64,000 bases of DNA from Ziziphus jujuba. Its lineage: Eukaryota > Streptophyta > Magnoliopsida > Rosales > Rhamnaceae. Made by a program: the position numbers and the translations under genes. The notes below the pieces were generated by a model. It worked only from the letters and a program-made list of their open reading frames with translations, was not told where the DNA came from and did no database searches. The stretch is taken from contig NC_083383.1 in the NCBI RefSeq assembly GCF_031755915.1, positions 15,792,001 to 15,856,000 of the forward strand. The letters are read 5' to 3'. Positions 22,737-34,872 of the stretch are shown one piece after another (the stretch's first letter is position 1; the number at the start of each line of letters is the position of its first letter).

Positions 22737-24609
22737 ATCTTTGTAGTCTACAAAAGTATTAGTAGCATATTGGCAAGGTGATATTTTATTGGCATTATCT
22801 TCTAATTCCTTCCATTTCCCATGGAAGTGGTTGGATTGGAATAGAGTAGAGGACTAAATTTTAATGTTTATTGAAATTTATTCTTAAATTTGATATCTTA
22901 CATATCCAACTAATTATATAGTTACCTCCTTCTAGGCAACAACAAACACTAAACTAAGGTTGTAGATAATAAACGATGCCACACTTATGAAAAATAAACA
23001 TGGTGGTGTCAATAGTTTTTCATGTTTTACATTGACCAAGAATGACCCATTTCTTGTATCAGCATCCGGAGAGATTTTTTCGCTTAATGACATGAGAACA
23101 TTCAAGGTAACACCTCATCATGCGCAAATATGTCATTTCTTAGATTATTCACAACTATTTTTTATCAAATTGAAACTAACATTTAAATCTGTTTGAGGTA
23201 AAAAAAAAAAAAAAAACAAATTGTTAACATGATATATGCTAAATAATTGTTGGTTTTTGGATCAAAGGAAATAGCAAACTTCATGCCTCCACCACCTGCA
23301 GTAACACGTATCACTCTCTATCCAGATGATCACAGAATAGTTATGGTTGCAGGGAGGATTCAACAATAATTATATATAAGTATCGAACAAAAAGGGCATT
23401 GTTGTTTTATTTTTTATTTTTATTTTTACTTTTTATTTTTTTTATTAATATTAAAATAGAATTATAAAGTGGCTAAGGAATCCAAGGTAGTTTGGTATTG
23501 ACATGATGATTTAGTAGGTTGAAGCTAAGCTTGAGATTCACACTAAAAAGGTCATTGCCCTTACCTTCTCTAAAAAATCTTGTGGTAATTTGGACCTAAT
23601 TTGATTATTATTTCATCTCCAGATTTCTATATGGAATACTAAAAAGTGGACAAAGATGAAAAGCATGTTCTTGCAGTTTCCAAGTGGGAAGAAGTTGGAA
23701 TTTTCACTATCAGACACCTAAGTCTAGTTTTACCACAACAAGCTACATTTCCTTTTTGTTCACAAAAACTATCTTGTAATTTTTTACTCCCTTGATCTTA
23801 CATGTGTTAAGGTATCATTCTTGTCTCTCTGTCTAAGTCTCCTCACATGATAAGCATGTACAAACTTGATCATGAGAATTTTGAAAGTACAGTTAACAAT
23901 ATATTGTTTATGGCTTCCAATATGTTCAAGCAATTTGTGCTCCAATTACCAGTGCAACATTCTCAACTAGTAGCCTTATGGTATATGCCACCTTTTAGAA
24001 TGGGATGGTAGTTACCTTCAACACTTTAGAGCTCATACCTTATTCTTGAGTTTGTATTACTGATTTGTTTTCTCCAAAGTGGTATATGTATAAATGTCTT
24101 TAATTATTTTTTTATATGGCTTCTTTTACATCTATTTATTAATGTTTGGTTGTTCTGCAGGCCTATTGTGTATCCATTTATAATCGTTGCTCATCCATAA
24201 GAAACATTGCAATTTGCTATTGGCCTATCCAATGGGTCAGCATTTGTTGTCCACCCATATCATTAATAGAAAAGTTCAGAGATCAGCATGGCTATAGCAT
24301 GGAGCTACATTAAAAACCAAGCGTAAAACCAAACAAACAGCAAATTTCTCTCATTTTTTTTGTGTTGATTTCCTCATTTGAAGCCCATCACAAGAGAAAT
24401 TTTTTTTTGCCATGAATAATGAACTTTTTATCATTACTATTCATATTTATAATCCTTGTCAGTAGTCAATATTTCATATCTCTCTCCCTTCTTCCCATTG
24501 CAATAATTTAATCCTAGATGTTTTAGGCATGCAAAAATTGGCAAACTATAACAATTTGGTTTGGAGGGATTGGTTTATGTCTTATTGTATGATGGAATAT
24601 CAAAATCAA

Positions 24610-26760
24610 CTCAAAGCATATACATGCTTACCTGATGAAAGTGTGAGGTACCATTCTTCAGAATATGTATCAAATCCTAGAACTAGATTTTAAAAATTGA
24701 ATGAAAAAAAAAAATAAATAACTTTAATATAATAGTGATTAATATATTAATACAAAAAATTACCTAATACCAAAAAAAAAAAAAAAGATTTCAATTCAAA
24801 AGAAAAATATACAATCTTCACAAAATACCAAAAAATATTTACTTGAAAAAAAAATCTTTAATGTCCACTATTATTAACAATCTCAATGTCATTCTATATA
24901 CTAGTAGCTATACCAGTTCTCTATTCATTCACATGCTCTTTTTATAACTCTTTAAGTCTCGAAAATTGAATCAACATCTTCATGCATGTTGGAATTAACC
25001 ATTATAACGTTGGAAAAATAAAACAAATTTACTTATGTGCATGTTTTATACATTTTCTGTACTTATAAATTGCTATGTCCTATATGTAATGATCAAATCC
25101 TCAAGTATACATATATATATATATATATATATGGATGTAATTAAAATTATGCAATAAATAATAAGAAATCTGCTATATATGACATGTTTATTCCATATTT
25201 ATAAACTATTAACAAACACAACCAATTGACAATTAAAAACTAGATGAACTCATTAGCATTTCAAATCATAATCCAAAAAGTTCATTAAAAAACTAAAAGA
25301 AAATAATCCATTAAAAGTTCAAAATTATAATGAAATTTTCTAACAATAATAATCCAAAAACAATCTAAAAAATTACTAATTTATTGAAAAAACATACTCA
25401 TTCTTTCAATTCAAAATTAATTTAGCAAGAACACTCTTATCACGTCATTTTCAGAAACTCCATTTTTTTGCTCTAATATGAAGTAACTTAAGTACCTTAA
25501 AATGAGCGTGCTTATCTATATTCGGAATTTCCTTAATAACATCACAACAACTAGATATTCTCTAGCACCAATTGAATCAACAGTTTGTTTCAACTTGTCA
25601 CTAGTTTGGGTGAGCTAGTTTTGAATATCTGAGTGATAGTCATTAGCTCAAATGAGCTAGAATTTCCTCCAAATTCAGTTCTATTTCTTTTTTATAGTTA
25701 TTGGAAGAACCTCTGAATTTATGGGTTGTGAGGACATGAAGTCTTAGAGATGGAGATTGAGGTAAGATGCCATGTATGTCACTTTGTATGAATGTCTTAA
25801 TAAATGGATCACATGTCAAGTCATCTAAACCATCAACTATATCGTCTTCTATCTCAAATGTTCTTACATCTATGTCCTCCTCCACTATTGAGTGTGTCCC
25901 TAATGCAATTCTATTTCCAATTGTAATTTTCAAATATTTTTAGTCACAAAAGTGTTAGTACAAAACTTCTATGTGTAGGGTGAGACTAAAAAGAAAAAAA
26001 AATAATTAATATTATCATATGAAACATGCACATCCCTAGCATATTGGCAAGGTGATGCTGTATTAGTATTATCTTCTAATTCTTTCCATTTCCCATGGAA
26101 ATGGTTGGACTGGAATAAGGTAGAGGAGTAAATATTAACATTTATTTAAATTTATTCTTAAATGTGAGATCTTATATATCCAACTAATTATACTGTTAAC
26201 TCATTATAGGCAATAACAAACACCAAACCAAGGTTATGGATACCAAATGATGCCACACTTATGAAAAATGAACATGGTGGTGTCAACAGTTTTTCATGTT
26301 TTGCATTGACCAACAATGACTCATTTCTTGTATCAGCATCCGGAGGGATTTTTTCCCTTTATGACATGAGAACATTCAAAGTAACACTTTATCATGCTGC
26401 AAATCGGTTATTTCTTAGATTATTCATGACTATTTTTTATCAAATATAAATTATCATTTACGTTTGTTTGAGGTAGAAAACAAATTGTTAACATGATATA
26501 TGCTGAATAATTTTTGGTTTTTGGATCAAAGCAAAGAGCAAAATTCATGTCTCCACCACCTGCAGCAACATGTATTACATTCTATCCAAAAGATCATAGA
26601 ATAGTTATGGTTAACATAGAGGACTCAACAATAATTATATATAATTATCGAAGAAAAAGGTATTGTTGTTTTTATTTTTTATTTTTTATTTTTTATTTTT
26701 TAATAATATGAAAACAGAATTATAAAGTGGTCAAGGAATCTAGGGTAGCTTGGTATTGAC
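24610..26760. repeat. Segmental duplication, second copy
   Basis: Diverged tandem copy of 21170-23460, offset about 3.4 kb, including the antisense open stretch 25643-25933 and TPR exon remnants. A (TA)n tract lies at about 25105-25133. Confidence 0.8.
25643..25933 (-). pseudogene. Unidentified 96-codon open stretch, second copy
   Basis: Paralogue of 22497-22736 with ITIGNRIALGTHSIV, GLDDLTCDPFIKTFIQ and LTTHKFRG. It extends further with KKEIELNLEEILAHLS. No recognised domain, and no start context that stands out. Confidence 0.3.
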
Positions 26761-26910
26761 ATGATGATTTGGCAGGTTAAAGCTAAAGCTAATCTTAAGG
26801 GTCACACTAAAAGAGTGACTGGCCTTGTCCTTTTTAAAAATATGGGTAAACTTATTTCTTCTGGCGTTGATTCACAGGTTAGTATTTAGTATTTTGTTGA
26901 ATGTTTACAA
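26068..26910 (+). pseudogene. TOPLESS-related WD40 pseudogene, copy D (truncated)
   Basis: Exon remnants of the duplicated TPR: the WKW block (about 26090), 26213-26380 (GGVNSFSCFALTNNDS, SASGGIFSLYDMRTFK), 26530-26663 (MSPPPAATCITFYP, then NIEDSTIIIYNYR) and 26777-26878 (KANLKGHTKRVTGLVLF, then KLISSGVDSQ ending at a GT donor). This copy is less damaged than C over these exons. It ends where a Copia LTR begins at about 26927. Confidence 0.8.
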
Positions 26911-26926
26911 GCAATACTAATAAAGC

Positions 26927-28570
26927 TGTGGGGTGTTTATAGATACAAACAATAGACATGATCCTCAATTTTAGCTAATTGATATATGACCAATAAGGAT
27001 AATTAATCAAAGGCCAACTATTATATATTAAACATAAATCAAGGGTCTGTCTAATCAATATTGACATAAGATGAGTTCGATCGATTCTTTCCTTTGATAG
27101 ACTTCTATGCATGGTAGGAATCTCATAATATTATCTTATGTCAATCACATCCTTAGCAGTTGTGTTTGCCATATTAGTATTGTTGATTTGGTTCTCTTTT
27201 AATGCTGACCTAGGGACTAAAATATCATTTTCATCATACCCCCTCAAGCTTGTAGGTGATAATGAATGAACCCCAAGCTTGGATCTAAATTGATGGAAAA
27301 GATCACCTAACAGAAGCTTAGTTTAAATATCTGAAATTTGTAGATGAGATGGAATATGTCGAGTAATAAGATGTTCAACCACCATCTTTTCACAAGTTGG
27401 ATGTGTATAGTGTATCCATGAAGCATTGGACTTATGGTTATAAGGAGGGCAATCATATTATTACACAACAAATGTAATGGTTTGATTAGGACACTTTGAT
27501 ATCTTTTAGATAAAAGGTGAGACAGGTGATCTCTACAATAGCTGACACCATGAAGCATTATGCAGCTTCAGTGATAGAACAAGAAACATTTGGCTGCTTC
27601 TTGGATAATTAAGATATATAGTATGCGTTAAAAAGGATGTGTTAACCATTAGTGATGCATCAAGTAATTGGACATCCAGCTTAATCCACATCGCTAAAAC
27701 CATAGATATTAATGGCACTTTGATGAATAAACTATAGTTCATAGTGTATTGTACCTTTTAGATATCATAGAATTCTCCTGACTTCCCAAAATGCTGACAG
27801 CCTATGTTATGTCAAGTCATGTAAATGTGAGATACTACAATCTTTCTACTAATTGACCATATTCAGTAGTGTCAACAAGCTAATGATCATTAGAATGAGA
27901 ATTTGTTTTAATAAGCATTGGTGTCTTCATTAGAAAGGCTTTAAGCATCTAGGTAAGAGTGAGTAAATTAGTTTCATAATATACTTTAACTCCTAGAAAG
28001 TAATGAAACTTTTCCTAAATCTTTGATAGCAAACTTAGCTCCCATTTGTGATATACGGCTATTAATAAGTGATAAGTCATTGCTTATAAGTAAAAGAGCA
28101 TAAACATGAATAAAAAATAGAACGATTGAATTTTGATTGTTAAGAATAACTAAGAAGGGATCAACTTTGTTGCATTTGAATCCTAAAGAGAGAAGAAATT
28201 GTGATAAACGATTAAACCATGCTCTAGTGGGTTACTTAAGCCCATAGAGTGATTTCTACAAAAGGCAAACATGATAAGACTTTGTTGGAGAAGTGAACCT
28301 TGGTGGTTGTTCTATGTAAATAGTTTCCTTTAGACTTTCATGGAGAAATGCAATTTTGACATCTAATTGGTGAATAGCCCATTTATATATGACAAGAACA
28401 AAGATAATAAGTCGAACTAAGGTATGTTACAACATCAAATCGAATATTTCATCAAAGTCCTGCCATTTTGTTTGTGTGAATCATCGAGCAAAAAATTGAG
28501 CTTTTAGATAGTTAGTGGTGCCATCTTCTTAGCATTTTATACAATATATCTATTTAGATGCAACAACATT
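26927..28570 (-). mobile_element. Copia remnant: reverse transcriptase, RNase H and 3' LTR
   Basis: On the minus strand, degenerate RT blocks (HQLDVKIAFLHESL, KKSLYGLK, a decayed LLIS catalytic region, AIKDLG) are followed by RNase H (GFSDVD, KKQPNVS, a DNMIALLITI block). Then come a polypurine tract (GAGGGGGTA) and an LTR starting TGATGAAAATG at 27236. The LTR likely ends near 26927, about 310 bp. RT wording differs from the 676-6824 element, so it belongs to another Copia lineage. Stops are dense throughout. Confidence 0.75.
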
Positions 28571-30627
28571 AGTGTGTTTTGAGGCATGACTAAGTCTCTG
28601 ATGTCATAGATTTTGAGACACCTCACCTTTTATAATATTAAAGCTGTTTGAATATATCTTTACATGAGTCTTATATAATAATCCATATATATATATATAT
28701 ATATATCCTTAAATGATCACTACGGCACGTTTTTCCATTTTCCATGTATTGTTGCTGAAGTGTTTGTCATAGCCTTCCTTGTCAAAGATTATTCATGAGA
28801 GTAGATTCAGTCGAAGGTATGGAACATGATAGACATCCTTCAAGGTAATTGTGAATCCAGTGTTTGTTTTTATCTGAGCATCACCAATTCCAACAATCTT
28901 CATTAAATTGGTATTTCCCATCTTCACCTTACCAAACTCTCCTGCTTTGTACATTCTAAAAAAAATATCTGACTGAGTGATGTGGTAAGATTCTATAGTA
29001 TCAACTGCCCATTCGACACCTTGATTTGATATGTGAATGCATGCCTCTTTGTGGGTGTAATAGATTGCCACTTCTCTTGTAACAATGACTAGTGCGTTTC
29101 CATCTATCTTTGGTTGATTGTTATTATGTCCTTGCTCTCACAACAGCTTCCTATAGTTCTTCTTCAAGTGACACACTAAGCCACAATAATAGCACTTATA
29201 TGTTGGTTTTCTCCTATCCATTGATTTTGCCCTTACTTTTGCTCCTATCTCTCTCCTTGCCTTAACTACCTCCTTGTTGTCTTCCTCAATTCTTTGTAAC
29301 AAGGGCATGTGAGTGGGCATTCCCTATATCCTTTCTTCTGGCCTCCTCATTGAATAGAGCATCCTTCAACATAAGCATAGTAAGTTTTTGTTTGTGGCCA
29401 AATTGCTAAGAGGTACTACTAGCATTTCCCAATTGTTTAAAAAGAATTAAAATATAATAGCCTATTCTTCATCCTCTAGCTATAATTCCACTATATATTG
29501 CTCATTTTCTAAGGTTTGGTATTTATAAGTGTGCTTGACTACAAAAGTTTCATTCTTTAACTTCAAATTCACCAATCACTTCATTAATAGGGATTTATTC
29601 CAAGTAGACTTGGCCTGATACATATCCTCCAATTTTTTCCAAACGGCATATGCATTTGTCTGCTATGCAATATGATGGAAGACAATATGATCGATTCATT
29701 GTCGTACATGACCACTTGTTTTCCTATTCAATTTCTTTCACTCTAATTCTTTGTAAAAATCAGGGTTCTTTCCTTTGGCTTCTACAAGGTCATACAAATC
29801 CTTGCAACAAAGAAGATCTTTCATCCAAGGTCTCCAAAGTGTATAATTGGTGGCAATGAACTTGATCAGAGCTTCCAATAATGATTCCTCCATTGACATT
29901 CTTGCTTCACGATGGCTTGATCAAAAATTTGAAGTTGAATTAAGTAAAACAAAGTCCACCAATGTGTCTATAACAGCTAAGAATGGTGGATTTTGACTAT
30001 TCCATTGTTAAAATCTAATTCTTAGAAAATTTAAGGTAATTTTCAAAAGTTTTGGGAACAAAATATAAATATCGAATATTAAAAAGGTTAATTTCCAATT
30101 TCTAAAAATTGTGTACCATTGTTTACGTGACCGATGATATGGTAGATACATTGATGTAAGACGAATGTGTCAATGTGGCTTTGTCATGCAGCTGACATAG
30201 CTGATGACATTAGACAATGCAACACAACTCAATTGGCGATGGCTTGGTGACTCATCTTCAACCTCTAGTGGCACGTGAAACCTGTAGAAAAATTTGAGCA
30301 GCATATGAAGGCAGTGTAGCAATGTATGACAGTCCGATTGGTGTTGTTCTCTTCGTCTCGAGAAGAGCTTGCACCTATTATGCTCAAATCTCTATTTTAA
30401 GCTCGGTTGAGAAAAAAATATATATATCGTAGCTTGGACCTCTGATACCATTGGTTATAATTTTTTGACCATGAAAAGAATAAAATTGAGAAGAAAAATA
30501 ATGTATTTATTTCTCTCTTGGAATTTAAATACAAAGAAAACAACTTCTCTCAATAGACTCTTTCTTCTAGAGTCTCTCCTCTCTCAAATTCTCTATAGAA
30601 TTTCACTCCTTTATGAGATTTTAGATA

Positions 30628-30662
<35 letters not shown>

Positions 30663-30690
30663 ACCTAGCACCTATTTTAAGCTTAAAGCA
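28571..30690 (-). mobile_element. Copia remnant of the Tnt1-like family: 5' LTR to gag-protease
   Basis: A diverged relative of 676-6824. On the minus strand: a partial 5' LTR from 30452 upward, PBS (TGGTATCAGA, 30441-30450), leader, and Gag remnants about 29340-29900. Next are the zinc knuckle (29138-29320, CYYCGLVCHLKKN, one spacing residue changed) and the protease/pre-integrase region (28793-29071, EWAVDTIES in place of DTGAS). It stops abruptly near 28570, where RT of a different lineage begins, so integrase and pol are missing. The LTR dissolves into a (TA)n tract at 30632-30658. Confidence 0.78.
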
Positions 30691-31058
30691 TCCATAATGG
30701 CAAATCCTATTTTGTCATTGACATTTTCAAATTTTAGCATTGGCATGAGCTCTTCAATAGTAAATGCTAATGGCAATGCCAAAATTTAGTGTTACCTCTC
30801 CAACGGCATATAACAAAAATTAGCATTGACAAATATATATTTTATTTAATCATATTATTGCACTAAACTTTAATCAATTATACATCTTTTTTTTTTTCAT
30901 CTATTAAAATTTACTATCTTTATTTATATTTAAAATATATATTTTATTTTATCTACCAACATTTTTTTTCAACTACCACAATTTTTTTTTACCACCATAT
31001 CTGTATATCTACCATACTTTTAATCTACAATCTATTGAAGTGTGGCAATTTTGCCACT
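30691..31058. repeat. A+T-rich repeat region
   Basis: Contains short repeated TAGCATTGGCA / ATGCCAAAATTT words suggesting a decayed MITE, then T-rich pyrimidine tracts. No gene. Confidence 0.35.
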
Positions 31059-32045
31059 TGATGGTGCATGTCACCGGCTAGCATGCACACCTTGATATTA
31101 AATCCTTTCCTTTTATGAGTTTATATTTTTGTATGTTTTTAATTGATTCAAGGTATATTTTGATAATATTTTGTGCCTAAGTTATGTATGCAAAAGTATA
31201 GGCAAAATTATACACAAAAGAGTAGGAATGTTATGCTTGAAATGCCTATGGTGCTGGATTCATAATTTCAAACAACATAGTTCTACTATTTATCTTATAT
31301 CTCAGGTTGCAAATAGAGTTTTGGGCTGAAATTTTGAAGAATGTCTACAGACATATATAGAAGATTATGGTTCAAATTTCAAGTCAAAATGACTGGGAAA
31401 GTCCATTTTTTATTCCAAACAGATTGCTGTATCTGATGGGCCCAGTATGCAGAGTATGGATCAGTTTTGGAGCTGTTTGGCCCATGATCCGGTTCCAGAA
31501 CTTTCCTAGCGCTTGGAACAATATTTATTGATGACCAAGGATACTTCAAACCAAGTTTCATAAACAGATACAAAGGGGAACTAAGTAGGTGAAGCTAGTT
31601 TGGTTGTTTACCCAAACTAGTTAAATAATAGGAACTTAGTTCAAACCATGTGCCACTTTTTACTATATTTGAAATAGACATGTTGCAGCTGGTTTTTACC
31701 TCTTTTGTGTATGAAAAGTTAGGTGTTGACCATTTTACTTTTTAAATTTTAAATACTTTACTCATTTTGTAAGCTCACATGCTTGGCATGTGTGAACTAG
31801 TTGTAATTTCAAGCTTATATTGTAAAATGAATGAAATGGCTATACACCTAAGCCTTATTTTCAAAAGCCAACGTGGTCCCCTTCTTCTCATCTCTTCTTC
31901 AACACCTTAGAACACTTTAGGAACCCTAAAAACCAGAAAACACCATAACCAAAACCTAAAAACACAACCATTCCCAAGAGCATCACCAAAAGCTTGCTTG
32001 TTGCTAACACTTCAAGCTAGCTTGCTTTTGGTCATAACTTTCTCA
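31059..32045 (+). other. Unidentified ~1 kb block, LTR-like
   Basis: More balanced composition than its flanks, with no long reading frame. It starts near TGATGGTGCATGTCACC and ends near CTCACTCCAACA, with TG...CA-like ends. A(C)CATTTATTTTATCTACCAAC-type sequence occurs on both sides. A solo LTR is plausible, but no target duplication was found. Confidence 0.3.
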
Positions 32046-32252
32046 CTCCAACACAACCATTTATTTTATCTACCAACATATATATATATATATATATATA
32101 TATTATCTGCATACCGCCATTTTTTTTTTTTTTTTTTGAGACACTATCTGATTAGTTCGGATACTATTGACAAGTATCAAAGTTGATTTTTACCAGGTGG
32201 TATATATACATATATACATATATATACATATATACATATATATACATAGTCT

Positions 32253-32401
32253 GTCTATGATGCGGACGGTTCTTATGCGGATCACAATATTGGTGATGGT
32301 TTTTCATAGTATTGGTGACGATTTTCTAAAAAACCGTCGTTAATACTATGAAAAACGTCACTAATACTGCGGTCCTCATGCGGACCGTCCTCATCATAGA
32401 A
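32253..32401. mobile_element. Near-perfect palindromic MITE
   Basis: Two arms of about 72 bp, 32254-32325 and 32329-32400. The left arm starts TCTATGATGCGGACGGTTC; the right arm ends GGACCGTCCTCATCATAGA. They meet at a tiny loop around TTTCTAAAAAA. (TA)n and TATATACA repeats flank it on both sides. The family is unknown; a foldback MITE is the simplest reading. Confidence 0.75.
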
Positions 32402-32409
32402 TTTCCGTA

Positions 32410-34111
32410 TATATATATACCACCAGCACACATAACCCACGCGTGCTTCAAGATACAAGAAACAAGTAAATATATATTCCAAGATGACAAAGACCAGTCA
32501 CATATTAAATCTAGCAACTGAGCATGACACTTACTAAGATTCAATGCAATGAACAGCCAAAGATCAAAATAAACCACCAAGCAAGCATCAGACAATATAC
32601 CAAAAAATAAGTAAGGAAGATACCAGGAATATAGAGAATCCGATGAACAAGTAGGGATACAAGGATTTAAGTGGTTCGGTTATGAGCAAGTTCGAGCAAA
32701 AGGAGAGAAAATATTATTGATCAAAAGAAGAGATTACAAGCAACACACACTGCCTCTGCTTTGGTTACCGAAAGAACAGCACTATTTCAGTTGGTTTCTA
32801 CCAGTTTCGAATGGAGTCGGAAAACAAAGAAAAAACTCCCACTGAAACCCGATGAGCACCTCCACTTCTTTTAAAATTTTAACAACTAAAACAAATTGAA
32901 AATTAAAAATTATATTATTTAATTGTCTGAATCCCACGTATTTTATTATAGTAGGCCAATATCAAAAAATGTTAATTGCATTTTTGATGTGAAATTTAGA
33001 AAGCACAAAAAGTATATTTATGCTATATTTTAGAATTACAATAGCAAAATACAATGTCATTAAAGGTGCTCTTAGAAAGTTGTCTTTTTTCCTACTAACT
33101 TGAACATCAAAAAAACTAGGACAACAAATAAACATAAACAACACTTAAAAGCTTTGTTGGGCTGGGCTTAGAGGCTGGACTTCACAATCTGGACCACGTC
33201 TCGATGGAAACCAGTAACCTGGATATATAGTCGACGGGATGTAAAATTAAACTAGTTATCACAGCCAGCTCATCCAGTAAACAGAAGAGCTGAAGGGGCC
33301 AAACCAAAGGATTTTGATGTAATAGAAGTATTCAAGGATTTGAATTCTTCTCAAGCGATTTCTTTAAAACTGGCTTACGGGTCTAAGAATCGGTGTTAGT
33401 ATTAGAGGCTCAGGGTTGGTTTGGAGCTCAGTTGGTTTGTTCAAACTGAAGAGCTGTGACTGGTTGAAGCTGAGAGAGCCAATTGAGAATGTTCCTTGAT
33501 TCAGTTTATTAGCCATATACATAAAGGAAAATAACCAACTTGTAAACATAATCAACCGGGAAAACAAAGATCAAAGAGTGAGCTCCAAGATTTCTTTATT
33601 CTTTCTTGAAGCTATTGGAGAGAAATATGCATATGAATGCTTGCTAAGACAAGTTAAATATGATATTTATAATTGTTTGGAGTATCAGTGGATGTGGTGT
33701 TTGGCAAATCTTAATGTGATTTTGTTGTTTAACTGGAGTACTTTGATAAGTTTGATTCGGTTAATGATAACAAAGTCGTATTCTTGGCCATACAGTGCTC
33801 TCATTATATGAACATTGGGTTAACTTACACAAATTAGCTGTGAAATTCTACGTTTATAATTGAAAGCATATTTAAAATTAAAAATTTCTGAGTGTATTCA
33901 ATACGTAGATGAGAATCTGTCTTTGTCTCAAAACACCATTTTATAATAAAATTAATTTCGGAGAAAAGAACGGTTGCATATGAGAAATTAAGATTGTGGC
34001 TCTGGTACCACGTTATAAAAAAGAAATAGTAAGTAGGAAAAAGATAAAAGAGGTTTAATAATATAGAATTTTGAGACAAAAATCTATTTGCTTTTAAGAT
34101 TAATCTCTCTA

Positions 34112-34152
<41 letters not shown>

Positions 34153-34560
34153 AAACCAAGAAAAAGAAAGTACACCAACAACTTCAAGAACCCAGTTTCA
34201 GATTTCTTTCAATGGCAGATATACTAGTATAGATATATATGTATATATACACACTTATATTTATGCCAAACATTTATTTTGTTGTTTTACTATAAACAAG
34301 TTCATTAACAGTAAGGTTTAATATATCATATTCATTTATAGTTTGAAAGATTTATTTGTTATTTAAATCGTTTGAAGATGTTAAAGCATATTTTGTCCTG
34401 AAAAATATGACAGTAGAAAATTTATATCTGACAAATCTATTAAATTTTTAACATCACATTCTAAGCTGCATGTTTTCAATACATCATTTACAGTCTGTTT
34501 ATCCACATCTTGATTAATTATCATTATAAAAAAAATGACTAGTTAAAGATTACATTAGCT
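32410..34560. other. Intergenic; LTR-like fragment and (CT)n tract
   Basis: No supportable gene. Positions 32640-32860 contain GATTTAAGTGGTTCGG and dense mixed sequence resembling the R/U5 part of an LTR. Positions 33140-33560 are less A+T-rich but unrecognised. A (CT)n microsatellite lies at 34114-34147. Confidence 0.4.
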
Positions 34561-34872
34561 ATAAAAATACCCCTTCTTTACTAACCTTCTAATTCTTACC
34601 ATGGCAGAACTGTTGCTTGGTCCCCTCAATCTCTAAACTATGCCCTTTGGACTTCCTTCAATTTTCGGAGTGGCTTTTACAGAGAAACTAAATTCTGAAA
34701 TCTGTTCAAGTTCAGTGAGAAATGGTCCAATGAATTTTAGCCTTTGAAGCTTCTTTATAGGTCAGCATTCATCTACATGTAGTGTCCAATCTTAGAAATG
34801 AATAAAATGCAATATGATTTGAACTTGCCAACTCTAGCAAAGATAACATATCCATCATTGCCTTCCTTCGAA

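Larger units (their letters stand above)
21170..23460. repeat. Segmental duplication, first copy
   Basis: Colinear with 24610-26760. Both start AAAGCATATACATGCTTACC and end in the TPR exons MPPPP... to the T-rich tract. It includes a long TPR intron. This copy has about 280 extra bases near 22115-22392. Confidence 0.8.
19366..24275 (+). pseudogene. TOPLESS-related WD40 pseudogene, copy C (longest)
   Basis: A nearly complete but broken WD40 half of a TPR gene. Exon remnants in family order are: 19394-19443 (NCVKWDPNGLFFG, then gt), 19560-19612, 19706-19806 (GGVHDIVF ... TCGNNKTIK), 19899-19996 (VWDMLTDKKLFSFEG), about 20070-20235, 20318-20541 (RRIYEGLG ... DMDHVELLTSIDAGGGLT), 20645-20797 (FFAVVTTENRIKILAS), 22975-23106 (LVSASG ... 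LNDMRTFK), 23270-23380 (MPPPPAVTRITLYP), 23518-23600, 23628-23800 (LHFLFVHKNYLVIFYSLD), 23935-24040 and 24162-24270 (IVAHP, FAIGLSNGSAFVVHPY). Many exons keep GT/AG borders, so it arose by DNA duplication and not retroposition. Stops and frameshifts in several exons make function unlikely. Confidence 0.82.

Noticed and set aside
33578..33811. 77-codon open stretch (plus strand)
   Set aside because: No domain, no splice partners, and random openness is expected at this length in A+T-rich DNA.
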